Below the pieces are notes generated by a model, which made no database searches, had not been told where the DNA came from, and was given only the letters and a program-made list of their open reading frames with translations. A program made the position numbers and the translations under genes. A stretch of 64,000 nucleotides of DNA from JAEUPI01 sp035764445 (GTDB lineage Bacteria; Pseudomonadota; Gammaproteobacteria; Burkholderiales; Burkholderiaceae_C), in assembly GCA_035764445.1 (NCBI GenBank), contig DASTZF010000423.1:1-64000 (forward strand). Direction: 5' to 3'. Shown in pieces: positions 8,417 to 16,610 of the stretch; within the stretch, counting starts at the first letter, position 1, and each line of letters opens with the position of its first letter.

Positions 8417-9337
8417 ATGGCAGCCCGATCGATCGCGTCGCTGACCCTGGGCTTCGGCCTGGTGTCGATCCCCGTCAAGCTCTATTCGGCCACCGAGAGC
8501 TCGGCCAGCGTGCGCTTCAACATGCTGACCAAGGACGGCTCGCGCGTGCGCCAGCAGTACGTGTCGGAGAAGGACGGCAAGGTCGTCGGGCGTGCCGACA
8601 TGGTCAAGGGCTACGAGTTCGAGAAGGACAAGTTCGTGCTGTTCGAGCCGACCGAGCTGAAGGCGCTCGAGGAAGGCTCCAACCACGTGATCGACATCGT
8701 CGCCTTCGTGCCCGAGAAGTCGATCGACCCGATCTACTACGACAAGGCCTACATGCTGGCGCCCGACAAGCGCGGCGGCAAGCCGTACGCGCTACTGGGC
8801 GAGGCGATGCGCAAGAGCGGCCGCTGTGCGCTGGCGCGCTGGTCGTGGAAAACCAAGCGCTACGTGGTGCAGGTACGGCCGGCCGAAGACGGCCTGATGC
8901 TGCAGCAGCTCTTCTTCGCCGACGAGGTGCGGTCGCTGAAGGATCTCAGCATCGAGAAGGTCGACGTCACGCAGGGCGAGCTCAACCTCGCGATGCAGCT
9001 GATCGACCAGATCGCCGAAGACGGCTACGACCCCGCCGCGTACAAGGACGAAGAGAAGGAGCGCGTGCTGGCGGCGATCGACCGCAAGATCTCCGGCCAG
9101 CAGATCGTCGCCCACGAGGAGGTCGAGTCGCCGGCCACCGGCCAGGTGATCGACCTGATGGAAGCGCTGCGCGCCAGCCTCAACAAGCGCGGTGCACCGG
9201 TCGCGGCCAACGGCAAGGCGGCCAAGGCGGCCAAGCCGCAGGAAGCGACGGCCGACGCACTGAAGGAGCGCAAGGGCGTGCGGCGTGCCGCTCCCGCCGA
9301 AACCACCGCGCCGGCGCGTGTGCGCGCCCGCAAGTAG
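8417..9337 (+). CDS. ku: non-homologous end-joining protein Ku
   Basis: A 306-aa bacterial Ku. It forms the homodimeric ring that threads onto broken DNA ends and recruits LigD. The start (ASLTLGFGLVSIPVKLYSAT) is the canonical Ku beta-barrel opening; the central QYVSEKDG and GYEFEKDKFV and the later RWSWKTKRYVVQV segment are typical. The C-terminal 60 residues are rich in Ala, Lys and Arg, the basic tail that several bacterial Ku proteins use for extra DNA contact. GGAG lies about seven bases upstream of the ATG. It follows ligD, and the pair makes a complete minimal NHEJ system. Confidence 0.97.
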   Translation: MAARSIASLTLGFGLVSIPVKLYSATESSASVRFNMLTKDGSRVRQQYVSEKDGKVVGRADMVKGYEFEKDKFVLFEPTELKALEEGSNHVIDIVAFVPEKSIDPIYYDKAYMLAPDKRGGKPYALLGEAMRKSGRCALARWSWKTKRYVVQVRPAEDGLMLQQLFFADEVRSLKDLSIEKVDVTQGELNLAMQLIDQIAEDGYDPAAYKDEEKERVLAAIDRKISGQQIVAHEEVESPATGQVIDLMEALRASLNKRGAPVAANGKAAKAAKPQEATADALKERKGVRRAAPAETTAPARVRARK

Positions 9338-9409
9338 TGATCGCAGTGTGAATTCGCGAGCGCAGCCGCAAACCCGTTCGCGGGTGACTGCCCCCATTGC
9401 TGCCGCCGC

Positions 9410-10279
9410 GTGCCTGGTCCCCGCTGGGATGAGCTCGTGGCCAACGTCCATTCGCTGAAGAGCGTGCGCGAGATGCTCGGCTTGTCGGCGGCCACGGTGT
9501 CGCGGCTGGTCGACGCCGGCTTCGTGACGCCGAGTCGCGGCCCGCGCAACGAGTTCCAGTTCTCGTTCCAGGACGTGGTGCTGCTGCGGACCGCGCATCG
9601 GCTGCAGGCCGCGAGGATTCCGCCGCGCAAGATCGTCAAGGCACTGGCAAGCCTGCGCGCGCAGCTGCCCGAGCAGCTGCCGCTGACGGGCCTGCGCATC
9701 AGCGCGGTGGGCAACGACGTCGCGGTGCACGAGGGCGGTGTGCGGTGGGCTGCCGAATCGCGCCAGCTGCTGCTCGACTTCGAGGTCGCGCCATCGGGCG
9801 GCACCGTCTCGCTGATCGCGCGCGAGATCGACGGCGAGCCACCCGCGCCGCCGGCCCGGCCGGCGACCGCCGTCGGCAGCGATGCCGATCTCACGCGGGC
9901 TCGCGAGCTCGAAGCCGACGATCCGGCGGCGGCCGAACAAGCCTACCGCGAGCTGATCGAGCAGGCGCCGCAATCGATCGACGCCTACCTGAACCTCGGC
10001 GCCCTGCTGTACGACGCGGGCCGACTCGACGACGCGCTGCGCGTCTACGAGCAAGGCCTGGCGCACTCGCCGCGCGAACCGCGACTGCACTACAACCGCG
10101 CGCTCGCGCTCGAGGACCTGCGGCGCGACGACGAGGCGCTGCACGCGTACGAGTCGTGCCTGCGACTGGCACCGGACTTCGCCGACGCGCACTTCAACGC
10201 TGCGCGGCTGTATGAGCAGCTCGGCAAGGGGCAAATGGCGCTGCGCCACTTCAGCGCGTACCGCCGGCTGCAGCGTTGA
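9410..10279 (+). CDS. MerR-type HTH protein with TPR repeats
   Basis: A 289-aa fusion. Residues about 12-88 look like a MerR-family winged helix (VREMLGLSAATVSRLVDAGF, then FQDVVLLRTAHRL). A short beta-rich linker follows, and residues about 160-289 form three to four tetratricopeptide repeats (DAYLNLGALLYDAGRLDDAL, LHYNRALALEDLRRDDEAL, DAHFNAARLYEQLGKGQMAL). It may be a DNA-binding scaffold or regulator. The start is a GTG at 9410; a GTG at 9437 is an alternative just before the HTH. It lies 72 bases after ku, and its TGA shares one base with the next ATG, so it is coupled to the hydrolase downstream. Its target is unknown. Confidence 0.8.
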   Translation: MPGPRWDELVANVHSLKSVREMLGLSAATVSRLVDAGFVTPSRGPRNEFQFSFQDVVLLRTAHRLQAARIPPRKIVKALASLRAQLPEQLPLTGLRISAVGNDVAVHEGGVRWAAESRQLLLDFEVAPSGGTVSLIAREIDGEPPAPPARPATAVGSDADLTRARELEADDPAAAEQAYRELIEQAPQSIDAYLNLGALLYDAGRLDDALRVYEQGLAHSPREPRLHYNRALALEDLRRDDEALHAYESCLRLAPDFADAHFNAARLYEQLGKGQMALRHFSAYRRLQR

Positions 10280-10950
10280 TGTCAGAGCCGCTGCGCATCG
10301 CGGTCGACGGCGGCGCCGTCTCGGCTTTGCTCGACGCGCCCGACGATGCGCACGCGTGCTACGTGTTCGGTCACGGTGCGGGCGCGGGGATGGCGCACCC
10401 GTTCATGGCCAGCGTCGCGCTCGGGCTCGCCGAGCGCGGCATCGCGACGCTGCGCTACCAGTTCCCGTACATCGAGCGCGGCTCACGCCGCCCCGACTTG
10501 CCGAAGGTCGCGCACGCGACGGTGCGCGCCGCGGCCGCCGAGGCCGCGCGTCGTTTGCCCAAGCTGCCGCTGATCGCCGGCGGCAAGTCGTTCGGCGGCC
10601 GCATGACCTCGCAGGCGCAGTCGGCCTCTCCGCTGCCGGCCGTCGTCGGCCTGTTGTTCTTCGGCTTCCCGCTGCATACGGCGGGCAAGCCGTCGATCGA
10701 TCGCGCGCAGCATCTGGCCGGCGTCAAGGTGCCGATGCTGTTCGTGCAGGGCACGCGCGACGAGCTCGCCGACGCGGGCTTGATCGAGCCCACCGTCGAG
10801 GCGCTGCGCGGCACGGCCACGATGCACTGGGTGCCCGAGGGCGACCATTCGCTGCACGTGCCGGCGAAGTCGGGCCGCACCGATGCGCAGGTGCTCGCCA
10901 GCGCGCTGGACGCGGCGCGCGACTGGATCGAGCGCATCGTCGAGCGCTAG
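10279..10950 (+). CDS. alpha/beta hydrolase of the KANL3/TEX30 type
   Basis: A 223-aa serine hydrolase. FGHGAGAGMAHPFM (30-43) supplies the oxyanion loop. The nucleophile is S104 in GGKSFGGRM; D161 in VQGTRDEL and H190 in EGDHSLHVP complete the triad. The GKSFGG elbow and GDHSL are characteristic of the small dienelactone-hydrolase-like family that includes human KANL3 and TEX30. I chose the ATG at 10279, which overlaps the upstream stop as TGATG, over the TTG one codon earlier. It is translationally coupled to the MerR-TPR gene. Substrate unknown. Confidence 0.85.
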   Translation: MSEPLRIAVDGGAVSALLDAPDDAHACYVFGHGAGAGMAHPFMASVALGLAERGIATLRYQFPYIERGSRRPDLPKVAHATVRAAAAEAARRLPKLPLIAGGKSFGGRMTSQAQSASPLPAVVGLLFFGFPLHTAGKPSIDRAQHLAGVKVPMLFVQGTRDELADAGLIEPTVEALRGTATMHWVPEGDHSLHVPAKSGRTDAQVLASALDAARDWIERIVER

Positions 10951-11060
10951 CTTCGGTCGCGGCGACTTAGGGTCGCTCCCAGCTCGCAGCGGCCGCAACT
11001 GCGATACGCCCCAGCTTGGCGATGTCCGGCCAAGTGCGTCCAATGCGTCCCGCGCACCGT

Positions 11061-11080
11061 AGGGTGCCGCCCCCCACCCT
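11061..11080 (+). promoter_or_regulatory. small hairpin just upstream of a ribosome-binding site
   Basis: AGGGTG (11061-11066) pairs perfectly with CACCCT (11075-11080) over an 8-base C-rich loop. The stem ends one base before the CAGGAGCC that serves the next gene. It could affect translation of the calpain-like protein; this is inference only. Confidence 0.3.
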
Positions 11081-11091
11081 CAGGAGCCCCC

Positions 11092-12477
11092 ATGTTCAAC
11101 CTCGCCGCCATCTCCGCCGCCGCGTCGGCAGTCGCGCATAGCCAACTGGTCGAGCAGACCAACCCGCCGCTGCCCGACCCGATCGGGCCGGTCACCCATC
11201 CGGCGGACGACGTGGCGCTGAACCCGCAGCCGCTGCCTCCGCGTGACATGCTGTTCGGCACGCTGTCGCATCGCTTCGACACCGTGGCGCTGAACCCGCA
11301 ACCGCTGCCGCCTCGTGAGGCGTTGCTGGGCGGCCATCGCTTCGATACCGTGGCGCTGAACCCGCAGCCACTGCCGCCTCGCGAGGCGTTGCTCGGCGGC
11401 CATCGCTTCGATACCGTGGCACTGAACCCGCAGCCACTGCCGCCTCGCGAAGCGATGCTCGGCGGCCTGTCGAATCGCTTCGACACCGTGGCGCTGAACC
11501 CGCAGCCGCTGCCGCCTCGCGAGGCGCTGGGCGGCCTGTTGTCGCGTCGCTTCGACACCATTGCGCTGAACCCGCAGCCGCTGCCGCCTCGTGAGGCGTT
11601 GCTGGGCGGCCCGTCGCATCGCGGGTCGATCGCCGCGATGCGCGCGGCACTCGAGCCAATTCTGCGACCGACCCACGGCCTCAACAAGGCACTCACCGAC
11701 GCGCTGCTGCGGGACCCGCTCGCGCACCGCCGAAACGGCAAGGTTTTCAGCGACGCAAGCCTCAATACGCCGCCGGAGACCGCGCAGCTCTTCATCAAGG
11801 GCTCCCGCGACGTCGACGCCGTGTCGTACAACGACATCCACCAGCAGCAAGTCGGCGACTGTTTCCTGCTCGGCTCGCTCGCCGCCGTCGCGCGCCAGGA
11901 CCCACAGCGCATCCGCGACATGGTGGTCGACAACGGCAACGGCACCTACACGGTGACGTTCAAGGAGCGGCACGGGGACTCGCCTCCCCAATACGTCGAC
12001 GTGCCGATCACTGTCACCGCCGACTTTCCCGGCGGTCTGGCGGGCGACGGGCACGCGAAGAACGGCGACACCGGGTGGGGCACGGTCGAGATCTGGCCGC
12101 TCGTCATCGAAAAGGCCTACGGCCAGTACCTCACCTGTGTGGACCCGTACGGTGAGCTCGACCGCGGCGGCTCTCCTCGGCGCATGCTCGAAATGCTGAC
12201 CGGGCGGCCCGCGACGTCCGGCACGTCCATGTCGATCGGAGACAGTGCGCGCGGCTTCGATGCGCTGCTCGCGGACTTCCAGGCGGGCAAGGCGATCGTG
12301 GTCTCCACGAACGACATAGAAGAAAAACCCCTGGTTGGGGACCACACCTATGCGGTGAGCAATGTGTACCGCGACGCGAACGGCAACCAGTGGGTCGAGC
12401 TCTACAACCCTTGGGGAGACCACCATGCGACCCTGTCGTTCGACGAGGTGCGCAAACGCCAGATCTACATGGCGTGA
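11092..12477 (+). CDS. calpain-like (C2) cysteine protease with N-terminal LNPQPLPP repeats
   Basis: A 461-aa protein in two parts. Residues 41-173 hold six repeats of (V/I)ALNPQPLPPR(E/D), starting at 41, 65, 87, 109, 133 and 157 and spaced by a LLGGHRFDT-like linker. Residues about 225-461 are a papain-like calpain core. C257 lies in QQQVGDCFLLGSLAAVA, with an oxyanion glutamine six residues before it (Q251), H418 in GDHTYAV and N439 in LYNPWG. The whole triad is present, so it is probably active. No convincing signal peptide is seen, and no EF-hand or C2-like domain follows. GGAG precedes the ATG. It may be secreted by a dedicated system or act inside the cell; the role is unknown. Confidence 0.82.
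   Translation: MFNLAAISAAASAVAHSQLVEQTNPPLPDPIGPVTHPADDVALNPQPLPPRDMLFGTLSHRFDTVALNPQPLPPREALLGGHRFDTVALNPQPLPPREALLGGHRFDTVALNPQPLPPREAMLGGLSNRFDTVALNPQPLPPREALGGLLSRRFDTIALNPQPLPPREALLGGPSHRGSIAAMRAALEPILRPTHGLNKALTDALLRDPLAHRRNGKVFSDASLNTPPETAQLFIKGSRDVDAVSYNDIHQQQVGDCFLLGSLAAVARQDPQRIRDMVVDNGNGTYTVTFKERHGDSPPQYVDVPITVTADFPGGLAGDGHAKNGDTGWGTVEIWPLVIEKAYGQYLTCVDPYGELDRGGSPRRMLEMLTGRPATSGTSMSIGDSARGFDALLADFQAGKAIVVSTNDIEEKPLVGDHTYAVSNVYRDANGNQWVELYNPWGDHHATLSFDEVRKRQIYMA
11212..11610 (+). repeat. six in-frame tandem repeats encoding ALNPQPLPP units
   Basis: A 66- or 72-base unit, starting near GTGGCGCTGAACCCGCAGCC, is repeated six times within the protease gene. Neighbouring units are nearly identical in DNA, including third positions, which suggests recent expansion or gene conversion. 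The two lengths come from an extra two codons in the linker (for example LSN and LSR). Confidence 0.9.
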
Positions 12478-12537
12478 GCGAGACGCACGCCGCCGGCCCG
12501 CATTCCCGCGAGGCCGTCGTGCAGGGACGCGGCGGTG

Positions 12538-13419
12538 TCACCGCATGCCGCGCGTCTCGTTGCGCTTCATCGACAGGTACTCGTCGCGGCCCATCTCGTG
12601 CAGCTGCCGCGCGTGCTGCTCGGTGGCGGCGAACCAGTCGCGCAAGCGCTTTTCCAGCTGCTCGGGCGGCGGCGCGCCCAGCGACTCGACATAGGCGACC
12701 ACCGCCAGGTAGTAGCGCATCACGTTGCGCTCGACCATGCCGCGCACGCCGCCGACATACGCGCTCTGGCCGTTGGCATCGGTGGTCCTGCTGAAACCGA
12801 CCTTGTCGCGCCCGAGCGTCGACAGATAAGCCTGCATCGCGAAGCGTTCCATCGCGCTGAAGCTGTACGCATACGACACCCGCAGGAAGCTGCGCTTGTC
12901 GTCGAGCGGCGCAGCTTCGAGCATCAGCTGGTCCTTGACGTCGGTGGGCGCGTCCACCGCGACCATCTGCACGCGCACGTAGTCGGGCGCGGCGCTGGCC
13001 ACGCGAAACGCGAAGTCCACCGACTTGCCCGCGCCCTCGGGTTGCTCGAACTTGCGTCCAACGACCAGCGCCATCAGTTCACTGCCGCCGCGCGGCCGGC
13101 ACTGCTTGACGTTGAGGTGCAGGATCAGGACGTCGCACCAGCGTGCCCGGTCTTGCAGCGCGGGGCCGGTCGTGTCGAACGGCTGGTCGATCACCGCGAA
13201 CACCTCGCCCTTCAGGTCGTCGCTGTCGCCAGCTCCTTGCAGCAGCAGTGGGCGCTGGAAGGGGCTGTTGCTGAGCGACGCCTTCAGCGCATCGTGCCGG
13301 GCGCGCAGCGATGCCGCCTCGGGCGATTGCGCGTGTGCGGCGCCGGTCAGCAAGAGCGCGACGGCACACAGCCAGCCAGCGACGGCACGGGTCAAGGGTG
13401 GGCTACGATCGCTGGCCAC
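12538..13419 (-). CDS. exported protein of unknown function
   Basis: A 293-aa protein (GTG start) with a hydrophobic N-terminal stretch ending GAAHAQSP, a good Sec signal peptide. The mature part includes EVFAVIDQPFDTT, then ARWCDVLILHLNVKQCR. Two cysteines there may bridge. Later come alternating strands typical of an extracytoplasmic beta-rich domain. I have the impression of a conserved proteobacterial family but cannot name it. A TTG at 13395 is an alternative start directly before the signal peptide. A GTG at 13443 would run into the divergent S41 gene, whose ATG lies only three bases beyond the start chosen here. It converges with the protease gene. Confidence 0.65.
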   Translation of the reverse strand: MASDRSPPLTRAVAGWLCAVALLLTGAAHAQSPEAASLRARHDALKASLSNSPFQRPLLLQGAGDSDDLKGEVFAVIDQPFDTTGPALQDRARWCDVLILHLNVKQCRPRGGSELMALVVGRKFEQPEGAGKSVDFAFRVASAAPDYVRVQMVAVDAPTDVKDQLMLEAAPLDDKRSFLRVSYAYSFSAMERFAMQAYLSTLGRDKVGFSRTTDANGQSAYVGGVRGMVERNVMRYYLAVVAYVESLGAPPPEQLEKRLRDWFAATEQHARQLHEMGRDEYLSMKRNETRGMR

Positions 13420-13422
13420 GGT

Positions 13423-14745
13423 ATGCAAGCGTCCATTCGCCACGCGTTGGCCCGAACGATCCTGAGCGCAGCGCTGTGGTGCTTGCCCGTACTTTGCCAC
13501 GGCGGCGCCGCCGATGCGACCGCTGCGCAGGTGGCGCCCTCCGCCGACGCGCCGGCGTTCGACGCCCAACGCGCCTGGCTCGAATGGTCGCAGCTGCTGA
13601 CGCTGGACTACGCGTACTTCCAGCGACCGGGCGTCGACGGGCCGGCGATCGTCGCGCACTTTGCAGCGCTGGCCACCGCCACCACGACGCGGCAGCAATT
13701 CGTCGCGTTGATCCAGCAGATGGCACGCCAGTTCGCCGATCCGCACCTCAACGTCGGCCCGGCGGCGCCCGACGCGCCGAGCCTGGTGCCGACCGCGTCG
13801 GATCTCCACGGTGCCTGGACCGACGGCCGCTTCGCGATCGTCGACGTACGCGCCGACAGCGACGCCGGGCGGCAAGGCGTGGTCGCGGGCGACGAGGTGA
13901 TCTCGATCGACGGCGTCGCGCCGCAGGCCGCGGTGGAGCGGCTGCTCGGCCGAGCACTGACGGCGCTGTCGCGCGAGCAGGTCACGTTCGGGCTCAACCT
14001 CGCGCTCGCCGGCGTGCGCGACCGGCCGCGGCGCCTGGTGGTGCGCGGCCGCGGCGGCCAACGCGATCTGGCCCTGCGCAGCACGGCCGAGCAGGCGCGC
14101 GCGGTCGCCGCCGCCCCGGCCATCAGCAGCCAGCGGCGCGGCGACGTCGGCATCATCGTCTTCAACAACTCGCTCGGGCGCGACGAGACGATCGCCGAGT
14201 TCGCGCGCGCCCTGCTGCCGCTGCTCGACACCCGCGCGCTGGTGATCGATCTGCGCAACACGCCGAGCGGCGGCAACACCACGGTGGCGCGCGGCGTGCT
14301 CGGACACTTCACGAGCCGCGAGCGGCCGTACCAGATGCACACGGTGCCCGGCGAAGCGCGACGCCACGGCGTGCCGCGCAAGTTCGTCGAGTACGTGCTG
14401 CCGCTGCAGCCGCAGTACCGCGGCCGGGTGATCGCACTCGGTGGCCGCTGGACCGGCAGCATGGGTGAAGGCATGATGATCGGCTTCGACGCCATCGGCG
14501 CACAGACCGCAGGCTCGCCGATGGGTCACCTGCTCGGTGCGATGTCGCGCGAGACGCTGGCCGCGTGCGGCGCCACCGTCGAGCTCGGCGAGGAGCAGCT
14601 CTTTCATGTGAACGGCAGCCCGCGCGAAGCGTTCGTGCCGAGGCTGCGCGTCGAGCCCGCCGAGGCGGGCGCACGCGGCGACCCGACACTGGAGGCGGTG
14701 ATGCGCTGGCTGGCCGACACCAGGCCGCGCGCTGCGGCTCGCTAG
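13423..14745 (+). CDS. S41-family peptidase with PDZ domain, exported
   Basis: A 440-aa protein starting with a signal peptide (about 1-28, TILSAALWCLPVLCHGGA). A helical tail-like segment comes first, then a PDZ-like domain around 120-190 (IVDVRADSDAGRQGVVAGDEVISIDGVA in part), then the tail-protease core. The strand GDVGIIVFNN and ALVIDLRNTPSGGNT match the family, and S346 in GRWTGSMGEG is the likely nucleophile. I see no clear lysine in the CtpA position, so it may belong to the interphotoreceptor-retinoid-binding-like branch of S41. The ATG at 13423 was chosen for its signal peptide; the open frame upstream is antisense to another gene. Confidence 0.82.
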   Translation: MQASIRHALARTILSAALWCLPVLCHGGAADATAAQVAPSADAPAFDAQRAWLEWSQLLTLDYAYFQRPGVDGPAIVAHFAALATATTTRQQFVALIQQMARQFADPHLNVGPAAPDAPSLVPTASDLHGAWTDGRFAIVDVRADSDAGRQGVVAGDEVISIDGVAPQAAVERLLGRALTALSREQVTFGLNLALAGVRDRPRRLVVRGRGGQRDLALRSTAEQARAVAAAPAISSQRRGDVGIIVFNNSLGRDETIAEFARALLPLLDTRALVIDLRNTPSGGNTTVARGVLGHFTSRERPYQMHTVPGEARRHGVPRKFVEYVLPLQPQYRGRVIALGGRWTGSMGEGMMIGFDAIGAQTAGSPMGHLLGAMSRETLAACGATVELGEEQLFHVNGSPREAFVPRLRVEPAEAGARGDPTLEAVMRWLADTRPRAAAR

Positions 14746-14866
14746 CGCTGCTGCGCCTGCGGCAGAGAGCGGACCACCATCCGCCACAAGCTGCGCTCGC
14801 CGCTAAGCTCCACAATCAAGCGCATCAACGCCCGACGACATCAACCCTTGCGTGCCGAGCGCGCGC

Positions 14867-15754
14867 TCAGCGCGTGGTCGCGGTCAGCGAGAACTTCGTG
14901 CGCCGCTCGTGCGCAGCGCTGAGGTCGATCTGCGGCGCGTGCTGCGCCAGCAGCGCCAGCACCTCGCCGTCGAGCGCGTACAGCGATGCGAACGCGTCGG
15001 GCAGCGGGGCGACCAGCAGCGACTCGACGCGTTCGACCAGGTTCGACGGCGCGATCGCCAGCCGGTGCGCGAAGCGGCGCACGCGCTTGAACTGGAAGGT
15101 CGTGAAGTAGCAGCGGTTGAGCCCGGCCAGCACGCCGAACAACCGATAGCACGCCTCGACCAACAGTTGGCGGCTCCACAGGTCGGCATCGCGGTGCAAC
15201 AGCAGGCCGAACCACTTCCACTGCGTCGGCTCGGCCAGGTAGTGGCGCATCATCGCGTCGGCCAGCTCGGCTGGGAACGCCGCCACCTGGGCACGCCAGA
15301 GCTCGAGCGGCTCGGGGCCGATCAACGGCTGCGCCTTCAGCAGGCCCTCGGCGATCTTGTGATTCAGCGTGTCGGGCTTGTGCTCGACCAGCAGTTCGTC
15401 GAGGTCGGCCTGCAGCTTGTGCGGGTCGGTGTAGACGACCTGCACCTCGATGCCCTCGAGGTGGAAGCTCACTGCCAGGCCCTCTTCGTGCAGGTTGCCG
15501 CTGCGCCAGTTCCACGCGCCGCCGCCGGCGCTGCGGCAGGCGGCCACGAGCTCGGCCTCGTCGGGCAGTTGCTCGAACACGATGCTCATGTCGACGTCGG
15601 AGCGCGTGTCGGCGGGCCCGTCGATCGTCGAGCCGAACACCATCGCGGTGATCGCGCCGGGCAGCAGCGGCTCGTGCGCGTCGGCCACGCGCTGCGCGAT
15701 CGCGCGGCGAAGCGCTTGCTGCGCGTGCGAATCGGCGGGTTCACTCGGCGACAT
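14867..15754 (-). CDS. nucleotidyltransferase-fold protein
   Basis: A 295-aa protein with a Pol-beta-type nucleotidyltransferase N-terminus: G41-S42 followed by D53 and D55 in DTRSDVDMSIVF, the metal-binding GS...DxD pattern. A third acidic residue probably lies on the later strand (EVQVVYTD). The C-terminal half is helical with many aromatic residues (CYRLFGVLAGLNRCYF), like the helical partner domain of aminoglycoside-type or MNT-like transferases. It may transfer a nucleotide to a small molecule or a protein. It converges with the S41 gene and diverges from the small outer-membrane protein gene. Confidence 0.8.
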   Translation of the reverse strand: MSPSEPADSHAQQALRRAIAQRVADAHEPLLPGAITAMVFGSTIDGPADTRSDVDMSIVFEQLPDEAELVAACRSAGGGAWNWRSGNLHEEGLAVSFHLEGIEVQVVYTDPHKLQADLDELLVEHKPDTLNHKIAEGLLKAQPLIGPEPLELWRAQVAAFPAELADAMMRHYLAEPTQWKWFGLLLHRDADLWSRQLLVEACYRLFGVLAGLNRCYFTTFQFKRVRRFAHRLAIAPSNLVERVESLLVAPLPDAFASLYALDGEVLALLAQHAPQIDLSAAHERRTKFSLTATTR

Positions 15755-15825
15755 GCGTGCTCCCCGGGCGCGATGCTACGGCACCGTACGCGCGGCGCGA
15801 CGTGGGGCCCGGCTACCATCGGCGC

Positions 15826-16449
15826 ATGACACGCCACCCCTTGGCTACGCTGGCCGGCGCGGCCGCACTCGCCCTCCCCTGGCCGGCCCATGCGCAGACC
15901 GCCATCACGCTGTACGGCGGCTATCGTGCGGGCAGCGGCTTCGAACAAGCCCAACCTCCCAACAACGCGGTCGACATGCGCAGCACCGCGGCCGGGTCGA
16001 TCGGCATCGAGTGGCCGAGCGCGTCGGCGCGCCCGTTCCAGCTGCTGCTGTCGTACCAGCGCACCAGGCTCGATCTCGGCCCGCAGACCACGCCGGGGGC
16101 GCCGACCGAGCTGCCGCTGCAGGTGGGCTACGTGCACTTCGGTGGCCTCAACTATTTCGAAGGCCAGGTCGCCGGACGCGGGCCCTACGTCGCCGGCGGC
16201 CTCGGGGTCACCTTCATGAATCCCGATTTCCCCGGCACGTCGGGCCGCGTGCGGCCATCGATGAACGTGGGCATCGGTTACCAGTGGCCGCTGTCGCAGT
16301 CGCTGGCGCTGCGCACCGAGCTGCGCGCGTACCTGACCGCGATCAGCAGCAGCGGCTCGTTCTTCTGCTCGGGCGGTTGCGTGGTGCAGGTCCAGAGCAC
16401 GCTGATGACGCAGTACGAGGCGATGATCGGACTGACGTTCGGCTTCTGA
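15826..16449 (+). CDS. small outer-membrane beta-barrel protein
   Basis: A 207-aa protein with a signal peptide ending PAHAQTA. The mature chain is a series of amphipathic strands (ITLYGGYRAGSGF, GSIGIEW, FQLLLSYQRTRLDLG, QVGYVHFGGLNYF, GPYVAGGLGVTFM, SMNVGIGYQWPL, EMRAY-like LRTELRAYLTA) and ends GLTFGF with a terminal phenylalanine, the usual signal for outer-membrane insertion. An eight-stranded OmpA/OmpW-like barrel is likely. CSGGC in a late loop may form a disulfide. The ATG at 15826 fits the signal peptide; upstream sequence in frame lacks coding character. Role unknown. Confidence 0.8.
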   Translation: MTRHPLATLAGAAALALPWPAHAQTAITLYGGYRAGSGFEQAQPPNNAVDMRSTAAGSIGIEWPSASARPFQLLLSYQRTRLDLGPQTTPGAPTELPLQVGYVHFGGLNYFEGQVAGRGPYVAGGLGVTFMNPDFPGTSGRVRPSMNVGIGYQWPLSQSLALRTELRAYLTAISSSGSFFCSGGCVVQVQSTLMTQYEAMIGLTFGF

Positions 16450-16463
16450 CGGCACCGCTTTCA

Positions 16464-16498
16464 ACCCTCGTTCAGGGGGTACGGTGATTGCTTTTTTT
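16464..16498 (+). terminator. possible terminator after the barrel gene
   Basis: ACCCT (16464-16468) can pair with AGGG(GG)T (16474-16480), and a run of seven T follows at 16492-16498, the longest T run noticed in the window. The gap between stem and T run is long, so this is tentative. Confidence 0.35.
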
Positions 16499-16572
16499 GT
16501 GCTCACGCCGTCGGAGCCTGCGCGGTGTCACCTGCGCGCCAGGGTATCTCCGCTGCGCGCGCGGCAGGTGCC

Positions 16573-16610
16573 GCAGTTCAAATCGTCTGGCACAACAAAT
16601 GGAGACAGCC
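16573..16610 (+). repeat. leader copy 1, shared with the leader at 19246
   Basis: GCAGTTCAAATCG (16573-16585) followed by a purine-rich stretch with GGAGA and then ATGCAT. The same 13-mer, spacing (38 against 35 bases to the ATG) and start context recur before the second lipoprotein gene. It probably carries the ribosome site and perhaps a shared control element. Confidence 0.65.

Noticed and set aside
5629..8478. A 949-codon open frame antisense to ligD
   Set aside because: ligD is intact with all catalytic residues. The antisense translation has no recognisable domain and has the Val/Arg/His-rich composition of a shadow frame.
11212..11610. Regularly spaced repeats as a CRISPR array
   Set aside because: The repeats are in frame within a protein gene, the intervening sequences are alike rather than unique, and unit size follows codons.
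12538..14787. A 749-codon minus-strand frame over the S41 peptidase gene
   Set aside because: Only its last 293 codons, after the S41 start, look like a protein with a signal peptide. The first 450 codons are the shadow of the S41 gene.
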